Both the position numbers and the translations under genes were made by a program. Below the pieces are notes generated by a model, which was not told where the DNA came from, ran no database searches, and saw only the letters and a program-made list of their open reading frames with translations. DNA of 64,000 nucleotides from Shewanella electrodiphila (lineage in GTDB: Bacteria; Pseudomonadota; Gammaproteobacteria; Enterobacterales; Shewanellaceae), in contig NZ_JAKIKU010000001.1 of assembly GCF_023283985.1 (NCBI RefSeq), positions 558,001-622,000 of the forward strand. The letters run 5' to 3'. Below are positions 17,603 through 27,762 of the stretch, piece by piece (the first letter of the stretch is position 1; each line of letters opens with the position of its first letter).

Positions 17603-17920
17603 ATGCCTCATATTCAAACCGCTCAATATTTAATACAGTTAGAACAGCAACTAAAGCAAAGTGATTTGTGGTCTGGCTCTATACCTTCAGATACAGCACT
17701 TGCCAGTACAGCGCCATTTGCTTGTGACTCATTGCGTTTTGAGCAGTGGCTGCAGTTCATATTCATTCCGAAAATGGGTCAGTTAATTGAGCAAAGCTTA
17801 CCTCTGCCGACGCAAATATCGTTAACGCCAATGGCAGAACAAGCTTGGGTAAATCACGGTGACTTAACAGCTTTAGTTGAATTGCTGACTCAGATAGATA
17901 ACTTTTTAACCCGTCAGTAA
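17603..17920 (+). CDS. yqcC: YqcC family (DUF446) protein
   Basis: 105 residues from MPHIQTAQYLIQLEQQL. The family signature is FEQWLQFIFIPKMGQLIEQ with PLPTQISLTPMAEQAW. An ATG at 17543 would add 20 poorly conserved-looking residues; neither start has a strong ribosome binding site. Small helical protein of unknown function, coupled to truC as in E. coli. Confidence 0.85.
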   Translation: MPHIQTAQYLIQLEQQLKQSDLWSGSIPSDTALASTAPFACDSLRFEQWLQFIFIPKMGQLIEQSLPLPTQISLTPMAEQAWVNHGDLTALVELLTQIDNFLTRQ

Positions 17921-17930
17921 GGTGAATATG

Positions 17931-18779
17931 ATGACAGAAGATAAATATATTAGTCCATTTGCTGATGATGAATACTTTGACGATGAAACGCTTAATACTG
18001 AGTTAGAGGAAAGCGATGAAGTCGCACCTGAGTTAGAGATTTTATTTGAAGATGAACATATTGTGGCCATCCATAAGCCTGCCGGTTTATTGGTACATCG
18101 TTCATACTTAGCCAGAAAAGAGCGTTTTTTTGCGATGCAATTAACACGTGATTTAGTTGGATGCCATGTATTCCCAGTTCACCGTTTAGATAGGCCGACT
18201 TCAGGTGTATTGGTGTTTGCTAAAAGTAGTGAGGTGGCTAGGGCTTTATGTGAGCAGTTTGAGCAGCACCAAATTGAGAAAACCTATTTAGCGTTAGTGC
18301 GAGGTAATGTGCATGAAGCAGCTAGGTTGGATTACGCATTAAAAGTAGAACTTGATGATGTTGCCGACAAAAAAGCCCGCAAAGATAAACCCCCTCAAGA
18401 TGCGGTGACTGACTATGCTCCTTTATTAAATACAGAAATTCCATTTAGTTCAGGTCGTTACCCGACGAGTCGTTTTTGTTTAATTAAATTAACACCGCAA
18501 ACAGGGCGTAAACACCAATTACGTCGTCATATGGCGCATTTACGTCACCCGATCATTGGCGATACCACCCATGGTGACGGTAAACAAAATAAATTCTTCA
18601 GATCGCACTTTGAGATAAATCGACTGTGGCTGATAGCGAAATCTATTCGCTTTACCCATCCTGTCACTCAGCAATTAATGCATATTGAAACAGAGCTTGA
18701 GCAAGAGTGGTTAACGGTTTTTGAACAATTTGGTTGGCAAGAGCAACTAAATGATGAAGAGCCTATGCTGCTTGCCTAG
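17931..18779 (+). CDS. truC: TruC, tRNA pseudouridine(65) synthase
   Basis: RluA-family pseudouridine synthase; TruC modifies U65 in the tRNA acceptor/T-arm region. Catalytic Asp in VHRLDRPTSGVLVFAK; later conserved CLIKLTPQTGRKHQLRRHM and HPIIGDTTHGDG. ATG 17931 has AAGGTG six bases upstream; ATG 17928 and GTG 17922 are alternatives. About 35 acidic residues precede the catalytic domain (ISPFADDEYFDDETLNTELE), longer than in E. coli TruC. It follows yqcC by about 10 bp and ends at a terminator. Confidence 0.93.
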   Translation: MTEDKYISPFADDEYFDDETLNTELEESDEVAPELEILFEDEHIVAIHKPAGLLVHRSYLARKERFFAMQLTRDLVGCHVFPVHRLDRPTSGVLVFAKSSEVARALCEQFEQHQIEKTYLALVRGNVHEAARLDYALKVELDDVADKKARKDKPPQDAVTDYAPLLNTEIPFSSGRYPTSRFCLIKLTPQTGRKHQLRRHMAHLRHPIIGDTTHGDGKQNKFFRSHFEINRLWLIAKSIRFTHPVTQQLMHIETELEQEWLTVFEQFGWQEQLNDEEPMLLA

Positions 18780-18790
18780 TGCTAAATGTT

Positions 18791-18814
18791 TAGTAAATAG
18801 TAAATAGTAAATAG
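18791..18814. repeat. Three TAGTAAA units
   Basis: Short 7-bp tandem repeat just after the truC stop. Probably slippage-derived; no function seen. Confidence 0.6.
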
Positions 18815-18831
18815 AAAAAGTTGAATAATAA

Positions 18832-18864
18832 AAAGAGATATCTGTCAGGGATATCTCTTTTTTT
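18832..18864 (+). terminator. Terminator after truC
   Basis: Perfect stem AAAGAGATATC / GATATCTCTTT with loop TGTCAGG and a long T tail. Confidence 0.92.
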
Positions 18865-18937
18865 CAATATTCTTTGGTCGATTTCATGACTGTCAATAAC
18901 GAGCCAATAACAACCGCGACTATTGGACTAAAACGGA

Positions 18938-19120
18938 CTAACTGGCCTTAAGCGGCACTTTAGTATGTTCTAGCAATACCGATTTAAGTTTTTCAAACTC
19001 TTCAATTTTTGCCAGAGGTTCACTGGTATCTTGTTGCTCACAACGAAAATAAAAATTACGGCGAATATGGGCTGATTTGTGTTGCAGTTTAAACAATCTG
19101 TGCCTGTTGGCCTGACGCAT
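18938..19120 (-). CDS. Small hypothetical protein, 60 residues
   Basis: MRQANRHRLFKLQHKSAHIR at the N terminus is strongly basic; the C-terminal half (LAKIEEFEKLKSVLLEHTKV) is an amphipathic helix. The ATG at 19120 has AAGG eight or nine bases upstream; a longer frame to 19231 adds residues that look like translated non-coding sequence. No family recognised. Lies between truC and the flavodoxin gene on the opposite strand. A real but small gene is plausible, not certain. Confidence 0.55.
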   Translation of the reverse strand: MRQANRHRLFKLQHKSAHIRRNFYFRCEQQDTSEPLAKIEEFEKLKSVLLEHTKVPLKAS

Positions 19121-19277
19121 AACAGTAACCTTAACGAATGGGTAAGTTATTACTTTTGTTTGTATTTCATACTTGCAGCCTAGTATTAGAATACAGTATG
19201 GTGAAGTTATTAACCTCATAAAGCAGCGCACTGCTAAATGAATTATAGAAGTCAGTTAACTTAAAGAGAAGTATATC

Positions 19278-19739
19278 ATGGAAAAAGTTAATTTAGTGTT
19301 TGGGACGGTATACGGTAGTGCTCAATTTGTTGCTGAAACATTGACCGATAAAATTGCCGAATTAGATTTCACGGCTAATCTGCTGCAGCCAGCCGATTTA
19401 ACTGGTTATGTGCCCAGTGAAGATGAGTTATTGATTGTCGTTACTTCAACGACCGGGCAAGGCGATTTACCGGATGATATTGCCCAGTGGTTTAGTGAGC
19501 TGAAATCAGTGGCGCCATATTTACCTAAGTTGCAATACAGTATCATTGGTCTTGGGGATTCAAGTTATGAAACCTTTTGTGGTGCCGCTAAACAATTTGA
19601 TGAGTTATTGTCTGAACTTGGGGCAAAAAAACTCACTGAGACATTAGAGATTGATGCATGCGAAACCATGGAACCTGAAACTGAAGCGATACAATGGATA
19701 CCAGCTTGGCACGCGGCAGTTCAATCACTCGCCAGTTAA
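19278..19739 (+). CDS. YqcA/MioC-type short-chain flavodoxin
   Basis: 153 residues. The FMN phosphate loop is at the N terminus (VFGTVYGSAQFVAE); later loops include TSTTGQGDLPDD and IIGLGDSSYETFCGAAKQFDELL, diagnostic of flavodoxin/MioC. In E. coli the similar yqcA sits beside truC-yqcC-syd, so the neighbourhood agrees. Electron partner unknown. Its 3' end overlaps the next gene by 46 bp in another frame. Confidence 0.92.
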   Translation: MEKVNLVFGTVYGSAQFVAETLTDKIAELDFTANLLQPADLTGYVPSEDELLIVVTSTTGQGDLPDDIAQWFSELKSVAPYLPKLQYSIIGLGDSSYETFCGAAKQFDELLSELGAKKLTETLEIDACETMEPETEAIQWIPAWHAAVQSLAS

Positions 19740-21163
19740 GACGACTTAGCCAGCAATGGTTTAAGTTTGCCCAGCGCCTGAGTCAGGCTCTGCTTATTCC
19801 TATTGCCATTTTACCCGCTGCCGGTGTAATGCTAGGTTTATCATTTAATCCACTCCCTTTTATTCCAGCAGAGCTGGCGACGGTTTTCTCCGCTGTTGGT
19901 AACCTCATTTTTACTATGATGCCTTTGCTTTTTGCGGTGGCGATATCGATAGGTTTTTGTAAAGATCAAGGCATTGCAGCATTTGTTGCAGTGTTTGGCT
20001 ACGGGGTCTTTATATCTAGCCTAGGAGCATTTACTGCTATTTATGAGTTAAACTCCCAGCCAATATGGGGAATTGACACCATTGATACAGGTATTGCAGG
20101 CGGTATTCTTGTTGGCGCGTTAACCTGTTTTGTTGTTCGGTTAAGTCAGGATGTTAAGTTGCCTGCGATGTTTTCTTTTTTTGAAGGCCAGCGCAGCGCC
20201 GCGTTAATCATTATTCCTTTCACAATTGCTCTGGCTTTTTTACTTGCTCATATTTGGCCAACGTTAGCTTACTATATTGATTCACTATCGCTTTGGGCAG
20301 TATATCAAGATCCCGCACTTGCCTTCGGTGTTTATGGCACCATTGAACGTTTTTTGATCCCTCTTGGTTTACATCATATTTGGAATGCACCTTTTTATCT
20401 TGAAGTGGGTCAGTATTTTCATGAAGGAAAAATGGTTCGTGGTGAAATTGCACGTTATCTTGCAGGCGATCCGTTAGCGGGTAATTTAGCTGGTGGCTAT
20501 TTAATTAAAATGTGGGGCTTACCTGCTGCTGCATTAGCGATTTGGCGCTGCGCAGATAAATCAGAGCGCAACCGTGTTGCCGGCATTATGTTATCAGCCG
20601 CAGCTACAAGTTGGCTTACGGGCATAACTGAACCGATTGAGTTTGCATTTATGTTTGTGGCACCAGTGTTATTTGTTATTCATGCCATATTAACTGGGCT
20701 TGCTTATACCGTCTGTATTTTACTTGATGTTAACCATAGTGTGGTGTTTTCCCATGGGTTAATTGATTTCAGTTTATTGTTTGCTCAGTCCAGCAATACC
20801 AGTTGGTTCTGGTTTTTAGGGCCATTAACGGCCTTTATTTACTACCTTATTTTTAGAGTCAGTATTTTAGCTTTTAATTTGAAGACACCTGGTCGGTTAG
20901 AGCTTGACGACGATGGAAATAAAGAGAGTTTGAGATCAATGATCAGTGCCTTAGGTGGACCTGATAATATCGTTGAATTGAATGCTTGTTTAACTCGATT
21001 ACGTATTGCGGTTGTCGATCCTAAGCTAGTTGATAAGCCTAGATTGATGAGACTGGGAGCAAAGGGCGTGATTAAAGTAGGCAAGGGGGTACAAGTCGTA
21101 TTTGGTACTAAAGCAGAAAGCTTAAGAAAGCTATTGCAGAAATATCTCGACACTCGTCAGTAA
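19694..21163 (+). CDS. PTS EIICB permease of the glucose/N-acetylglucosamine class
   Basis: 489 residues. Residues about 20-390 form the polytopic EIIC domain (LLIPIAILPAAGVMLGL; GLHHIWNAPFY; GITEPIEFAFMFVAPVLF); residues about 410-489 form an EIIB domain with the phosphorylated Cys in ELNACLTRLRIAV. No EIIA, so phosphate must come from a separate EIIA. Motifs place it in the glucose/GlcNAc/maltose class; the exact sugar is not predictable. The start (ATG 19694, or TTG 19706) must lie inside the flavodoxin gene because no other start precedes the first membrane helix. Confidence 0.9.
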   Translation: MDTSLARGSSITRQLRRLSQQWFKFAQRLSQALLIPIAILPAAGVMLGLSFNPLPFIPAELATVFSAVGNLIFTMMPLLFAVAISIGFCKDQGIAAFVAVFGYGVFISSLGAFTAIYELNSQPIWGIDTIDTGIAGGILVGALTCFVVRLSQDVKLPAMFSFFEGQRSAALIIIPFTIALAFLLAHIWPTLAYYIDSLSLWAVYQDPALAFGVYGTIERFLIPLGLHHIWNAPFYLEVGQYFHEGKMVRGEIARYLAGDPLAGNLAGGYLIKMWGLPAAALAIWRCADKSERNRVAGIMLSAAATSWLTGITEPIEFAFMFVAPVLFVIHAILTGLAYTVCILLDVNHSVVFSHGLIDFSLLFAQSSNTSWFWFLGPLTAFIYYLIFRVSILAFNLKTPGRLELDDDGNKESLRSMISALGGPDNIVELNACLTRLRIAVVDPKLVDKPRLMRLGAKGVIKVGKGVQVVFGTKAESLRKLLQKYLDTRQ

Positions 21164-21328
21164 AATTCAAGTTTAATTATAGAATTATCATCTTTAAGTC
21201 ATATTTTTATGCATATCCCATCTCAAGGCACTTATTTACTTCGCAATCATAAAAATATATTCCTGAATATTTATTTTCTCAAATGCTGTGTTATTAATGA
21301 ATGGCTATAAGCGTTTAATATTATTGAT

Positions 21329-22225
21329 ATGAGTAGTGTAATTATGAATAACTCCCCTTTAAGTCAACAAAGTGAAACTGCAACGACACCATTACCTCGG
21401 AAAATTTTAATTACTGATTGTGAAGATGCTCAAGGATTAATCGCGAACATCACAGGGGTATGTTTTGCTCATCAGCTAAACATTATCAAAAACACCGAAT
21501 TTGTTGATCATCAGCAAGGCCGTTTTTTCATGCGTACCGTGTTAGAAGGCAAGATTAATGATGAAGCGTTATTGGCAGATCTTCGTCAAGTTTTACCAGA
21601 ACAAAACCACATGAAGTTAGTTGATGCCGGTAAGAAGCGTATTGTGGTATTAGTGACTAAAGAAGCTCATTGCCTAGGTGATATTCTAATGAAGTCATAT
21701 TACGGTGGTTTAGACGTCGAAATTGCGGCTGTCATTGGTAATTACGACATTTTGCAAGGCTTAACGGAGAAGTTTGATATCCCGTTTCATTATGTGAGTC
21801 ATCAAGGGCTTGATAGACAAGAACATGAACAAGCGATGCTTGAAAAGATAAAACATTATTCGCCTGACTATATCGTGCTGGCCAAATTCATGCGTATCCT
21901 AACCCCTGAGTTTGTTGCAGAGTTTCCAAATACCATTATCAATATTCATCATTCATTTTTGCCGGCATTTATTGGCGCATCGCCTTATCGCCAAGCGTGG
22001 GAAAGGGGGGTTAAAATTATTGGTGCAACAGCGCACTTTGTGAATAACTGTTTAGATGAAGGACCAATCATTAAGCAAGATGTGATTAATGTTGATCATA
22101 GTTTTAGCGCTGAAGAAATGGCCCATAACGGCCGTGACGTTGAAAAGAGTGTATTGAGTAAAGCATTGCAATTAGTGCTTGAAGAACAAGTGGTGGTGTA
22201 CGGCAACAAAACCGTCGTGTTTTAA
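21329..22225 (+). CDS. purU: PurU, formyltetrahydrofolate deformylase
   Basis: 298 residues: an N-terminal ACT domain (ILITDCEDAQGLIANITGVC) followed by a formyltransferase-fold hydrolase with NIHHSFLPAFIGASPYRQAW and catalytic Asp in HNGRDVEK. It releases formate from 10-formyl-THF, balancing one-carbon pools and supplying PurT. The start may be ATG 21329 or 21344. The N-terminal 24 residues before the ACT domain are longer than in E. coli (280). Single gene, convergent with dapD across a bidirectional terminator. Confidence 0.95.
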   Translation: MSSVIMNNSPLSQQSETATTPLPRKILITDCEDAQGLIANITGVCFAHQLNIIKNTEFVDHQQGRFFMRTVLEGKINDEALLADLRQVLPEQNHMKLVDAGKKRIVVLVTKEAHCLGDILMKSYYGGLDVEIAAVIGNYDILQGLTEKFDIPFHYVSHQGLDRQEHEQAMLEKIKHYSPDYIVLAKFMRILTPEFVAEFPNTIINIHHSFLPAFIGASPYRQAWERGVKIIGATAHFVNNCLDEGPIIKQDVINVDHSFSAEEMAHNGRDVEKSVLSKALQLVLEEQVVVYGNKTVVF

Positions 22226-22250
22226 GCTGTTAGTTGGCAAAAATTCAATA

Positions 22251-22280
22251 AAAAAGGCTCAGTATCATCTGAGCCTTTTT
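22251..22280. terminator. Bidirectional terminator between purU and dapD
   Basis: Perfect 12-bp stem AAAAAGGCTCAG / CTGAGCCTTTTT with loop TATCAT. Confidence 0.92.
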
Positions 22281-22339
22281 ACGTTAACATCGGAGTGCTT
22301 AGTGGTCGTTATGACTTATCATACTCAGTGTTTTATCGA

Positions 22340-23164
22340 TTAATCGACGATACGTAATAATTCGTTAATGCCTACTTTACCGCGAGTTTTAGCGTCAACT
22401 TTCTTAACGATGATAGCTGCGTATAAGCTGTAAGTACCACATTTAGATGGTAGGTTACCAGAAACCACTACAGAGCCTGCAGGTACGCGGCCGTAATGCA
22501 CTTCGCCAGTTTCACGGTCAAAGATACGTGTGCTTTGGCCAATGTATACGCCCATTGAAATTACGCTGCCTTCTTCAACCACAACGCCTTCAACAATTTC
22601 ACTACGTGCGCCAATGAAACAGTTATCTTCAATGATTGTTGGGCCTGCTTGTAATGGCTCTAGTACGCCACCAATGCCAACACCACCTGATAAATGCACG
22701 TTCTTACCGATTTGTGCACAAGATCCAACAGTTGCCCAAGTATCAACCATAGTGCCTTCATCAACGAATGCGCCAAGGTTAACGTAAGATGGCATTAATA
22801 CGGTGTTCTTACCGATAAATGAACCTTTACGAACGGTTGCTGGTGGGACAACACGAATAGCTTCTTCTTTAAAGCGTTCAGCTGTGTAGTCTGAGAATTT
22901 TTGTGGCACTTTATCGAAGTACTTAGTGTCACCGCCTTCAACAACTTCGTTGTCGAAAATACGGAAAGAAAGTAAAACAGCTTTCTTTAACCACTGGTGT
23001 ACATGCCATTCGCCATCAATCTTTTCTGCTACGCGAGCTTGGCCTTTATCAAGCATGCTAATAACAGTTTCGATATCTGCACGAACACTTGGCTCTACCG
23101 TGCTAGGTGTGATGTCCTGACGAGCCTCAAATGCAGCTTCTATGCGTTGGCGTAATGCCTCCAT
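22340..23164 (-). CDS. dapD: DapD, tetrahydrodipicolinate N-succinyltransferase
   Basis: 274 residues, the same length as E. coli DapD; uses succinyl-CoA in the succinylase branch of lysine/diaminopimelate synthesis. N-terminal helical domain ([20 protein letters not shown]), then left-handed beta-helix hexapeptide repeats ([40 protein letters not shown]) and a C-terminal cap. 20 bp downstream of glnD in a map-glnD-dapD cluster, the order found in E. coli. Confidence 0.97.
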   Translation of the reverse strand: MEALRQRIEAAFEARQDITPSTVEPSVRADIETVISMLDKGQARVAEKIDGEWHVHQWLKKAVLLSFRIFDNEVVEGGDTKYFDKVPQKFSDYTAERFKEEAIRVVPPATVRKGSFIGKNTVLMPSYVNLGAFVDEGTMVDTWATVGSCAQIGKNVHLSGGVGIGGVLEPLQAGPTIIEDNCFIGARSEIVEGVVVEEGSVISMGVYIGQSTRIFDRETGEVHYGRVPAGSVVVSGNLPSKCGTYSLYAAIIVKKVDAKTRGKVGINELLRIVD

Positions 23165-23184
23165 TACTTTCTCCCAAATTGTGT

Positions 23185-25764
23185 TTATTGATGTAAAGGT
23201 TGAGTAAGCGCCTCTGAAAGCGCTTCTGATAATTGTGTTTGTTGAGCTTCGTTGAGCGCTTGGCCTTGAGCTGTTTGTAAAATAAAGAAATCTTCTGCTC
23301 TTTCACCAATGGTGGTAATTTTTGCTGATAATAACGTGATATCGCAGCGGTAAAGTACATCACCTACTTTGGCGAGTAGGCCAGGGGTGTCCAGCGCAAT
23401 TAGCTCCATCATACTTGTATCATGCTTCGCACCCGGTAAGAAACTCACTTGTGTACGAACTTTAAAAGGTTTCATGATTCGTGACATCTTTCTAAACTTT
23501 GGTGGTTTAGATTTTTGTGTCGCCAATCTTTTTTCAAGCGACTTTTTAATCGACTGAATGCGTGAAAGTTGGCTGATTGGTTCGCCATCTTGCTCTAATA
23601 TAACGAATGTATCTAAGGCGAAGTCATCGTTTGATGTCATGATGTTAGCATCATGAACATTTATATTTTTGTTATCTAACACTGTCATAACAGTGGCGAA
23701 TAACTTGGGTTTGTCTTTGGCGTAAACAAACAGCTCGCTGCCACCACGAGTCGTGTGCTTTGAAATTAACACGAGTGGCTTCTGTTTATCATGTTTGAGT
23801 AATGCTTCAGTATGCCATGACACTTGATTGGGTTGATGACGTAAAAAATAATCATCTTTGAACCGGCTCCACAGCTCATTAATCGCTTTTTGTTTAACGC
23901 CACGTCTTAATAATTCTTTTTGGGCTTTTTGCTGAATTTCAAGAACCCTGTCAGCCACATCGATTGGTTTTTCTTTGCCACGAGATAGTACCCGCTGAGT
24001 TGCAAAATATAAGTCTCTTAACAGAGAGCCTTTCCAGTTATTCCAAGCTTTGTGGTTAGTTGCGCAAATATCTGCCACGGTGAGGCAGTATAAATAACTT
24101 AAATGCACTGCATCTTGAACACGATCAGCGAATACTGCGACCACTTCAGGATCTGAAATATCGCGGCGCTGAGCGGTAACTGACATCACCAGATGGTTTT
24201 CAACTAACCATGCCACAAGTCGCCCATCGTGATCGCTTAACCCATGTAACTTACAAAAGTCTAATGCATCAGTGGCGCCTAATTTACTGTGGTCGCCACC
24301 TCGACCTTTAGCGATGTCATGAAATATGGCGCCTAACACGAGTAAGCCTTTCTTTGGCAATTGATTTATTAGGATTGCGCCCAGTGGGAACTCATCTTTT
24401 TGATCGGGTTGGGCAAAGCGTTCAATATTTAGCAGTAATCTATGTGTATGTTCATCAACCGTATAAGCATGGAATAAATCAAACTGCATTTGGCCTTCGA
24501 TTTTACGCCATGCAGGTAAATAGGAAGATAAAATTCCATGTTTGTGCATTAACGATAATGCGGCAATCCCCCGAGGGTGCTTCAAAATTGCCATGAAATA
24601 CTTGCGGCATTCTGGGTTATCTTGCAATGGGTCTTTTAGACGACGTCTAGCTTGTCGCAATAGACGTAATGTTGGCGCATATATTCGACGGACATTAGAG
24701 TTTTTGGCAACAAGTAAAAATAGATTTAGAATTTGCTCTGGTTGTTGTTCAAATAACTGGTCATCTAATACTTCAATGTATCGACCACGACGTTGATACT
24801 TGTCATTTATTGGGTAAATGGTTAACGAAGATGACAAGCTTAATGTGGCACGCTTAAAAAGCTGTAGCAGCATTTCATTAAGCTCCATCACACGTCTTAC
24901 CGTGCGATAGTAACGCTTCATCATTTGCTCTACAGCGAGCTGAGTACCATCTTCAAAGCCCATCATGCTGGCGACTTGCCTTTGTAAATCGAATAACAAT
25001 CGATTTTCGTTACGTCCCGAAATCATGTGCAGGCAAAAACGCAGTTGCCATAAAAAATCCTGACATTCTAGAAATTCTGTAAGCTCAACAGGCTCTAAGA
25101 AGTCGTGTGCAACTAATTCAGATAGTGAGGCCGCATCAAAGTGGCGCATGGCAACCCATGCGACAGTTTGAATATCACGTAACCCGCCAGGGCATGATTT
25201 TAAATTGGGTTCTAAGTCAAAGGCATTTGCTCTGAGGTGGCGTTGGTGCTGCTCTTCAATTTTGCCTAAGAAAAAAGTATCAGACGGCCAAAAATCTTCT
25301 TGTCTAATGGCATCATAAAGTTCATCGAACAATGCCTCTTGGCCAATAAGCAACCTGGCTTCAAGTAAATTGGTGGCGGTAGTGATATCGAGCTGACCTT
25401 GCTCTAATGTTTCTTTAATAGTGCGAACACTGTGACCGAGTTCTAATCCTGAATCCCAAAGATAGGTAATAAACTGACTGATGGCATCTTTAGCTTGTTG
25501 GCTGACACTATCTGATTGGGTTAATAATAGGAGATCGATATCTGAATGGGGGTGAAGCTCGCCGCGACCATATCCGCCCACGGCAATAAGACTAATGTGA
25601 TGATTATTTAAATCAAATTTGAGCCAGCTTTGTTTTAAAAGGTCATCAACAAATTGGCAACGCTGCTGCACGAGATCCGTTATTGGTTCATTAGCAGTAA
25701 ATTGCTCCAATAAGCGCTGGTTAAATTCGATGAGCGTGTTTTTAGCTACCAGCGCAGTGTTCAT
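23185..25764 (-). CDS. glnD: GlnD, bifunctional PII uridylyltransferase/uridylyl-removing enzyme
   Basis: 859 residues; senses glutamine and modifies or demodifies PII to set nitrogen status. The nucleotidyltransferase motif [19 protein letters not shown] at 63-81 has Asp75 and Asp77; the HD hydrolase motif is [16 protein letters not shown] near residue 490; two C-terminal ACT domains follow ([20 protein letters not shown] and [20 protein letters not shown]). Length is near the E. coli enzyme (890). 25 bp after map. Complete, with no missing catalytic residues seen. Confidence 0.97.
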   Translation of the reverse strand: MNTALVAKNTLIEFNQRLLEQFTANEPITDLVQQRCQFVDDLLKQSWLKFDLNNHHISLIAVGGYGRGELHPHSDIDLLLLTQSDSVSQQAKDAISQFITYLWDSGLELGHSVRTIKETLEQGQLDITTATNLLEARLLIGQEALFDELYDAIRQEDFWPSDTFFLGKIEEQHQRHLRANAFDLEPNLKSCPGGLRDIQTVAWVAMRHFDAASLSELVAHDFLEPVELTEFLECQDFLWQLRFCLHMISGRNENRLLFDLQRQVASMMGFEDGTQLAVEQMMKRYYRTVRRVMELNEMLLQLFKRATLSLSSSLTIYPINDKYQRRGRYIEVLDDQLFEQQPEQILNLFLLVAKNSNVRRIYAPTLRLLRQARRRLKDPLQDNPECRKYFMAILKHPRGIAALSLMHKHGILSSYLPAWRKIEGQMQFDLFHAYTVDEHTHRLLLNIERFAQPDQKDEFPLGAILINQLPKKGLLVLGAIFHDIAKGRGGDHSKLGATDALDFCKLHGLSDHDGRLVAWLVENHLVMSVTAQRRDISDPEVVAVFADRVQDAVHLSYLYCLTVADICATNHKAWNNWKGSLLRDLYFATQRVLSRGKEKPIDVADRVLEIQQKAQKELLRRGVKQKAINELWSRFKDDYFLRHQPNQVSWHTEALLKHDKQKPLVLISKHTTRGGSELFVYAKDKPKLFATVMTVLDNKNINVHDANIMTSNDDFALDTFVILEQDGEPISQLSRIQSIKKSLEKRLATQKSKPPKFRKMSRIMKPFKVRTQVSFLPGAKHDTSMMELIALDTPGLLAKVGDVLYRCDITLLSAKITTIGERAEDFFILQTAQGQALNEAQQTQLSEALSEALTQPLHQ

Positions 25765-25789
25765 TGATGTCCTTATTTTTACTTAAAAG

Positions 25790-26581
25790 TTAAATTGATC
25801 TTGGGAGGTCTTCTTCGCTTCGCAAAGTCAGAACTTCAACACCTGTTTCAGTGACAAGTAATGTATGTTCCCATTGAGCTGATTTTTTACCATCTGAAGT
25901 GGTTACTGTCCAGTTATCTTCTTTATCTAAAACAGTTGTGTAACGTCCAGCATTGATCATTGGCTCGATAGTAAAACACATGCCGGCTTTTAATACTGTG
26001 TTGTCATTATTTTTATAGTGTACGACTTGTGGCTCTTCGTGAAAGCCTTCGCCAATACCATGACCACAGTAATCTTGAACGATTGAGTACTTATCTAAAC
26101 CTGATTTACTGGCTTTAATAAATTTCTCAATGGCAGTACCAATTTCGCCTAGTTTAACCCCTGGACGAACTTTTTTAATCGCAAGGTACAAGCTTTCTTG
26201 AGCAATGCGAGCCAATCTTCTGTCTTTTGGGCTCACATCACCAATTAAAAACATTTGTGATGTATCACCGTGGAAACCATCTTTAATGACAGTGATATCG
26301 ATATTCAAGATATCGCCATCTTTTAATGTATAGCTACTAGGGATACCGTGACATACAACTTCATTAACAGAGGTACAAATGGATTTTGGGAATCCGTGGT
26401 AGTTAAGCGGTGCAGAAATAGCGCCGTGTTCTTCGGTAAATTTTGCACAAATGTCGTTAAGCTCATCTGTGGTTACGCCTACCTTGACGAAAGGTGCAAT
26501 CATTTCTAATACTTCTGCAGCTAACTTACCAGCTACACGCATTTTTTCGATTTGTTCTGCTGTCTTGATGACTATGCTCAT
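25790..26581 (-). CDS. map: Map, methionine aminopeptidase type I
   Basis: 263 residues; removes the initiator methionine. Metal ligands fall in DILNIDITVIKDGFHGDTSQM (two Asp), GHGIGEGFHEEPQV (His), TIEPMIN (Glu) and QWEHTLLVTETG (Glu); the substrate His is in VCHGIPSS. Divergent from rpsB, as in E. coli, across a 336-bp spacer. Confidence 0.97.
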   Translation of the reverse strand: MSIVIKTAEQIEKMRVAGKLAAEVLEMIAPFVKVGVTTDELNDICAKFTEEHGAISAPLNYHGFPKSICTSVNEVVCHGIPSSYTLKDGDILNIDITVIKDGFHGDTSQMFLIGDVSPKDRRLARIAQESLYLAIKKVRPGVKLGEIGTAIEKFIKASKSGLDKYSIVQDYCGHGIGEGFHEEPQVVHYKNNDNTVLKAGMCFTIEPMINAGRYTTVLDKEDNWTVTTSDGKKSAQWEHTLLVTETGVEVLTLRSEEDLPRSI

Positions 26582-26917
26582 GAATTATCTCTTACCGTTA
26601 TATCAGTCAAAAAAGGCGCAAATAAATTTGGCAAAATTTGTGCTTTACACCTAGTTATGGTATAAAGCGCGCCGTTGTGTTTAAGTCTTAATGAAGCTGT
26701 AATTTGAATAAAGTATAAATACTTTCTTCACTTACTGTTCCACTAAGCGTAAAATATGGCGGCCATTATACATGTTATAGATGGCAATTTAACTAAATAC
26801 TAAATCACACACGTATCGACACATTCTTCGGGGTGCTCTTAGTGCGCTTTTTAAGCAAGCAAGAGTCGAAGGTATGGGATCCGTGGAGGTCTAACCCCCC
26901 AAATTAAGGTATATAAA
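26582..26917. other. map-rpsB divergent promoter region
   Basis: 336 bp without a gene. The left part is AT-rich and should hold both promoters, although I could not fix -35/-10 pairs with confidence. The right 100 bp is the rpsB leader (listed separately). Confidence 0.7.
26820..26917 (+). promoter_or_regulatory. Likely rpsB (S2) autoregulatory leader
   Basis: The 5' untranslated region of rpsB is GC-richer than the promoter and contains TCGAAGGTATGGGATCCGTG followed by GAGGTCTAACCCCCCAAATT, which I recall as the conserved gammaproteobacterial rpsB leader through which S2 represses rpsB-tsf. GGAGGT at 26884-26889 can pair with AACCCCCC just downstream. AAGGTAT before the ATG is the ribosome binding site. 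Confidence 0.55.
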
Positions 26918-27646
26918 ATGACTACTGTTTCAATGCGCGACATGCTTCAAGCTGGTGTTCACTTCGGTCACCAAACTCGTTACTGGAATCCTAAGATGAA
27001 GCCTTTCATCTTCGGTGCTCGTAATGGTGTTCACATCATCAACCTTGAGCACACTGTGCCAATGTTCAACGAAGCACTAGCGTTCATCAGCAACGTTGCT
27101 TCTAAAAAAGGTAAAATCCTTTTTGTTGGTACTAAGCGCGCTGCTGGCGAAGCTATCAAAGAATCTGCAATGTCTTGTGACCAGTACTACGTTGATCACC
27201 GCTGGTTAGGCGGCATGTTGACTAACTGGAAAACTGTTCGTCAGTCAATCAAACGTCTTAAAGAACTAGAAAGCCAGTCAGTAGACGGTACTTTCGACAA
27301 GCTTACTAAGAAAGAAGCGTTAATGCGTACTCGCGAGCTAGAGAAGTTAGAAAAATCTCTTGGTGGTATCAAAAACATGGGCGGCTTACCTGACGTATTA
27401 TTCGTTATCGGTGCTGACCACGAGCATATCGCTATTAAAGAAGCTAACAACTTAGGTATCCCAGTTGTTGCTGTTGTTGATACTAACTCTGCTCCAGATG
27501 GCGTTAACTACATCGTTCCTGGTAACGATGATGCTATGCGTTCTATCCGTTTGTACACTTCTTCTGTTGCTGCAGCTGCTAATTCAGGCCGCGGTCAAGA
27601 TTTAGCTGTTCAAGCTGAGCAAGACGGTTTCGTAGAAACTGTTTAA
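26918..27646 (+). CDS. rpsB: RpsB, 30S ribosomal protein S2
   Basis: 242 residues, typical S2 length. N terminus [20 protein letters not shown] and the [20 protein letters not shown] core are diagnostic. Followed by a stem-loop and tsf, forming the classical rpsB-tsf unit. Confidence 0.99.
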   Translation: MTTVSMRDMLQAGVHFGHQTRYWNPKMKPFIFGARNGVHIINLEHTVPMFNEALAFISNVASKKGKILFVGTKRAAGEAIKESAMSCDQYYVDHRWLGGMLTNWKTVRQSIKRLKELESQSVDGTFDKLTKKEALMRTRELEKLEKSLGGIKNMGGLPDVLFVIGADHEHIAIKEANNLGIPVVAVVDTNSAPDGVNYIVPGNDDAMRSIRLYTSSVAAAANSGRGQDLAVQAEQDGFVETV

Positions 27647-27697
27647 ATAAGGCGTGATGGTTTCCATCCCCCTTATTAACCAATAAAAATTGGTGAG

Positions 27698-27723
27698 CAG
27701 GGGCCTTATGGGCCCCTGTTTTT
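27698..27723 (+). terminator. Intercistronic terminator/attenuator between rpsB and tsf
   Basis: Stem CAGGGGCC / GGCCCCTG with loop TTATG, then a T run. Likely partial termination, reducing tsf relative to rpsB. Confidence 0.85.
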
Positions 27724-27762
27724 AAATGCAATATTAGACGAATTAAAATAGAGGATTTAACA

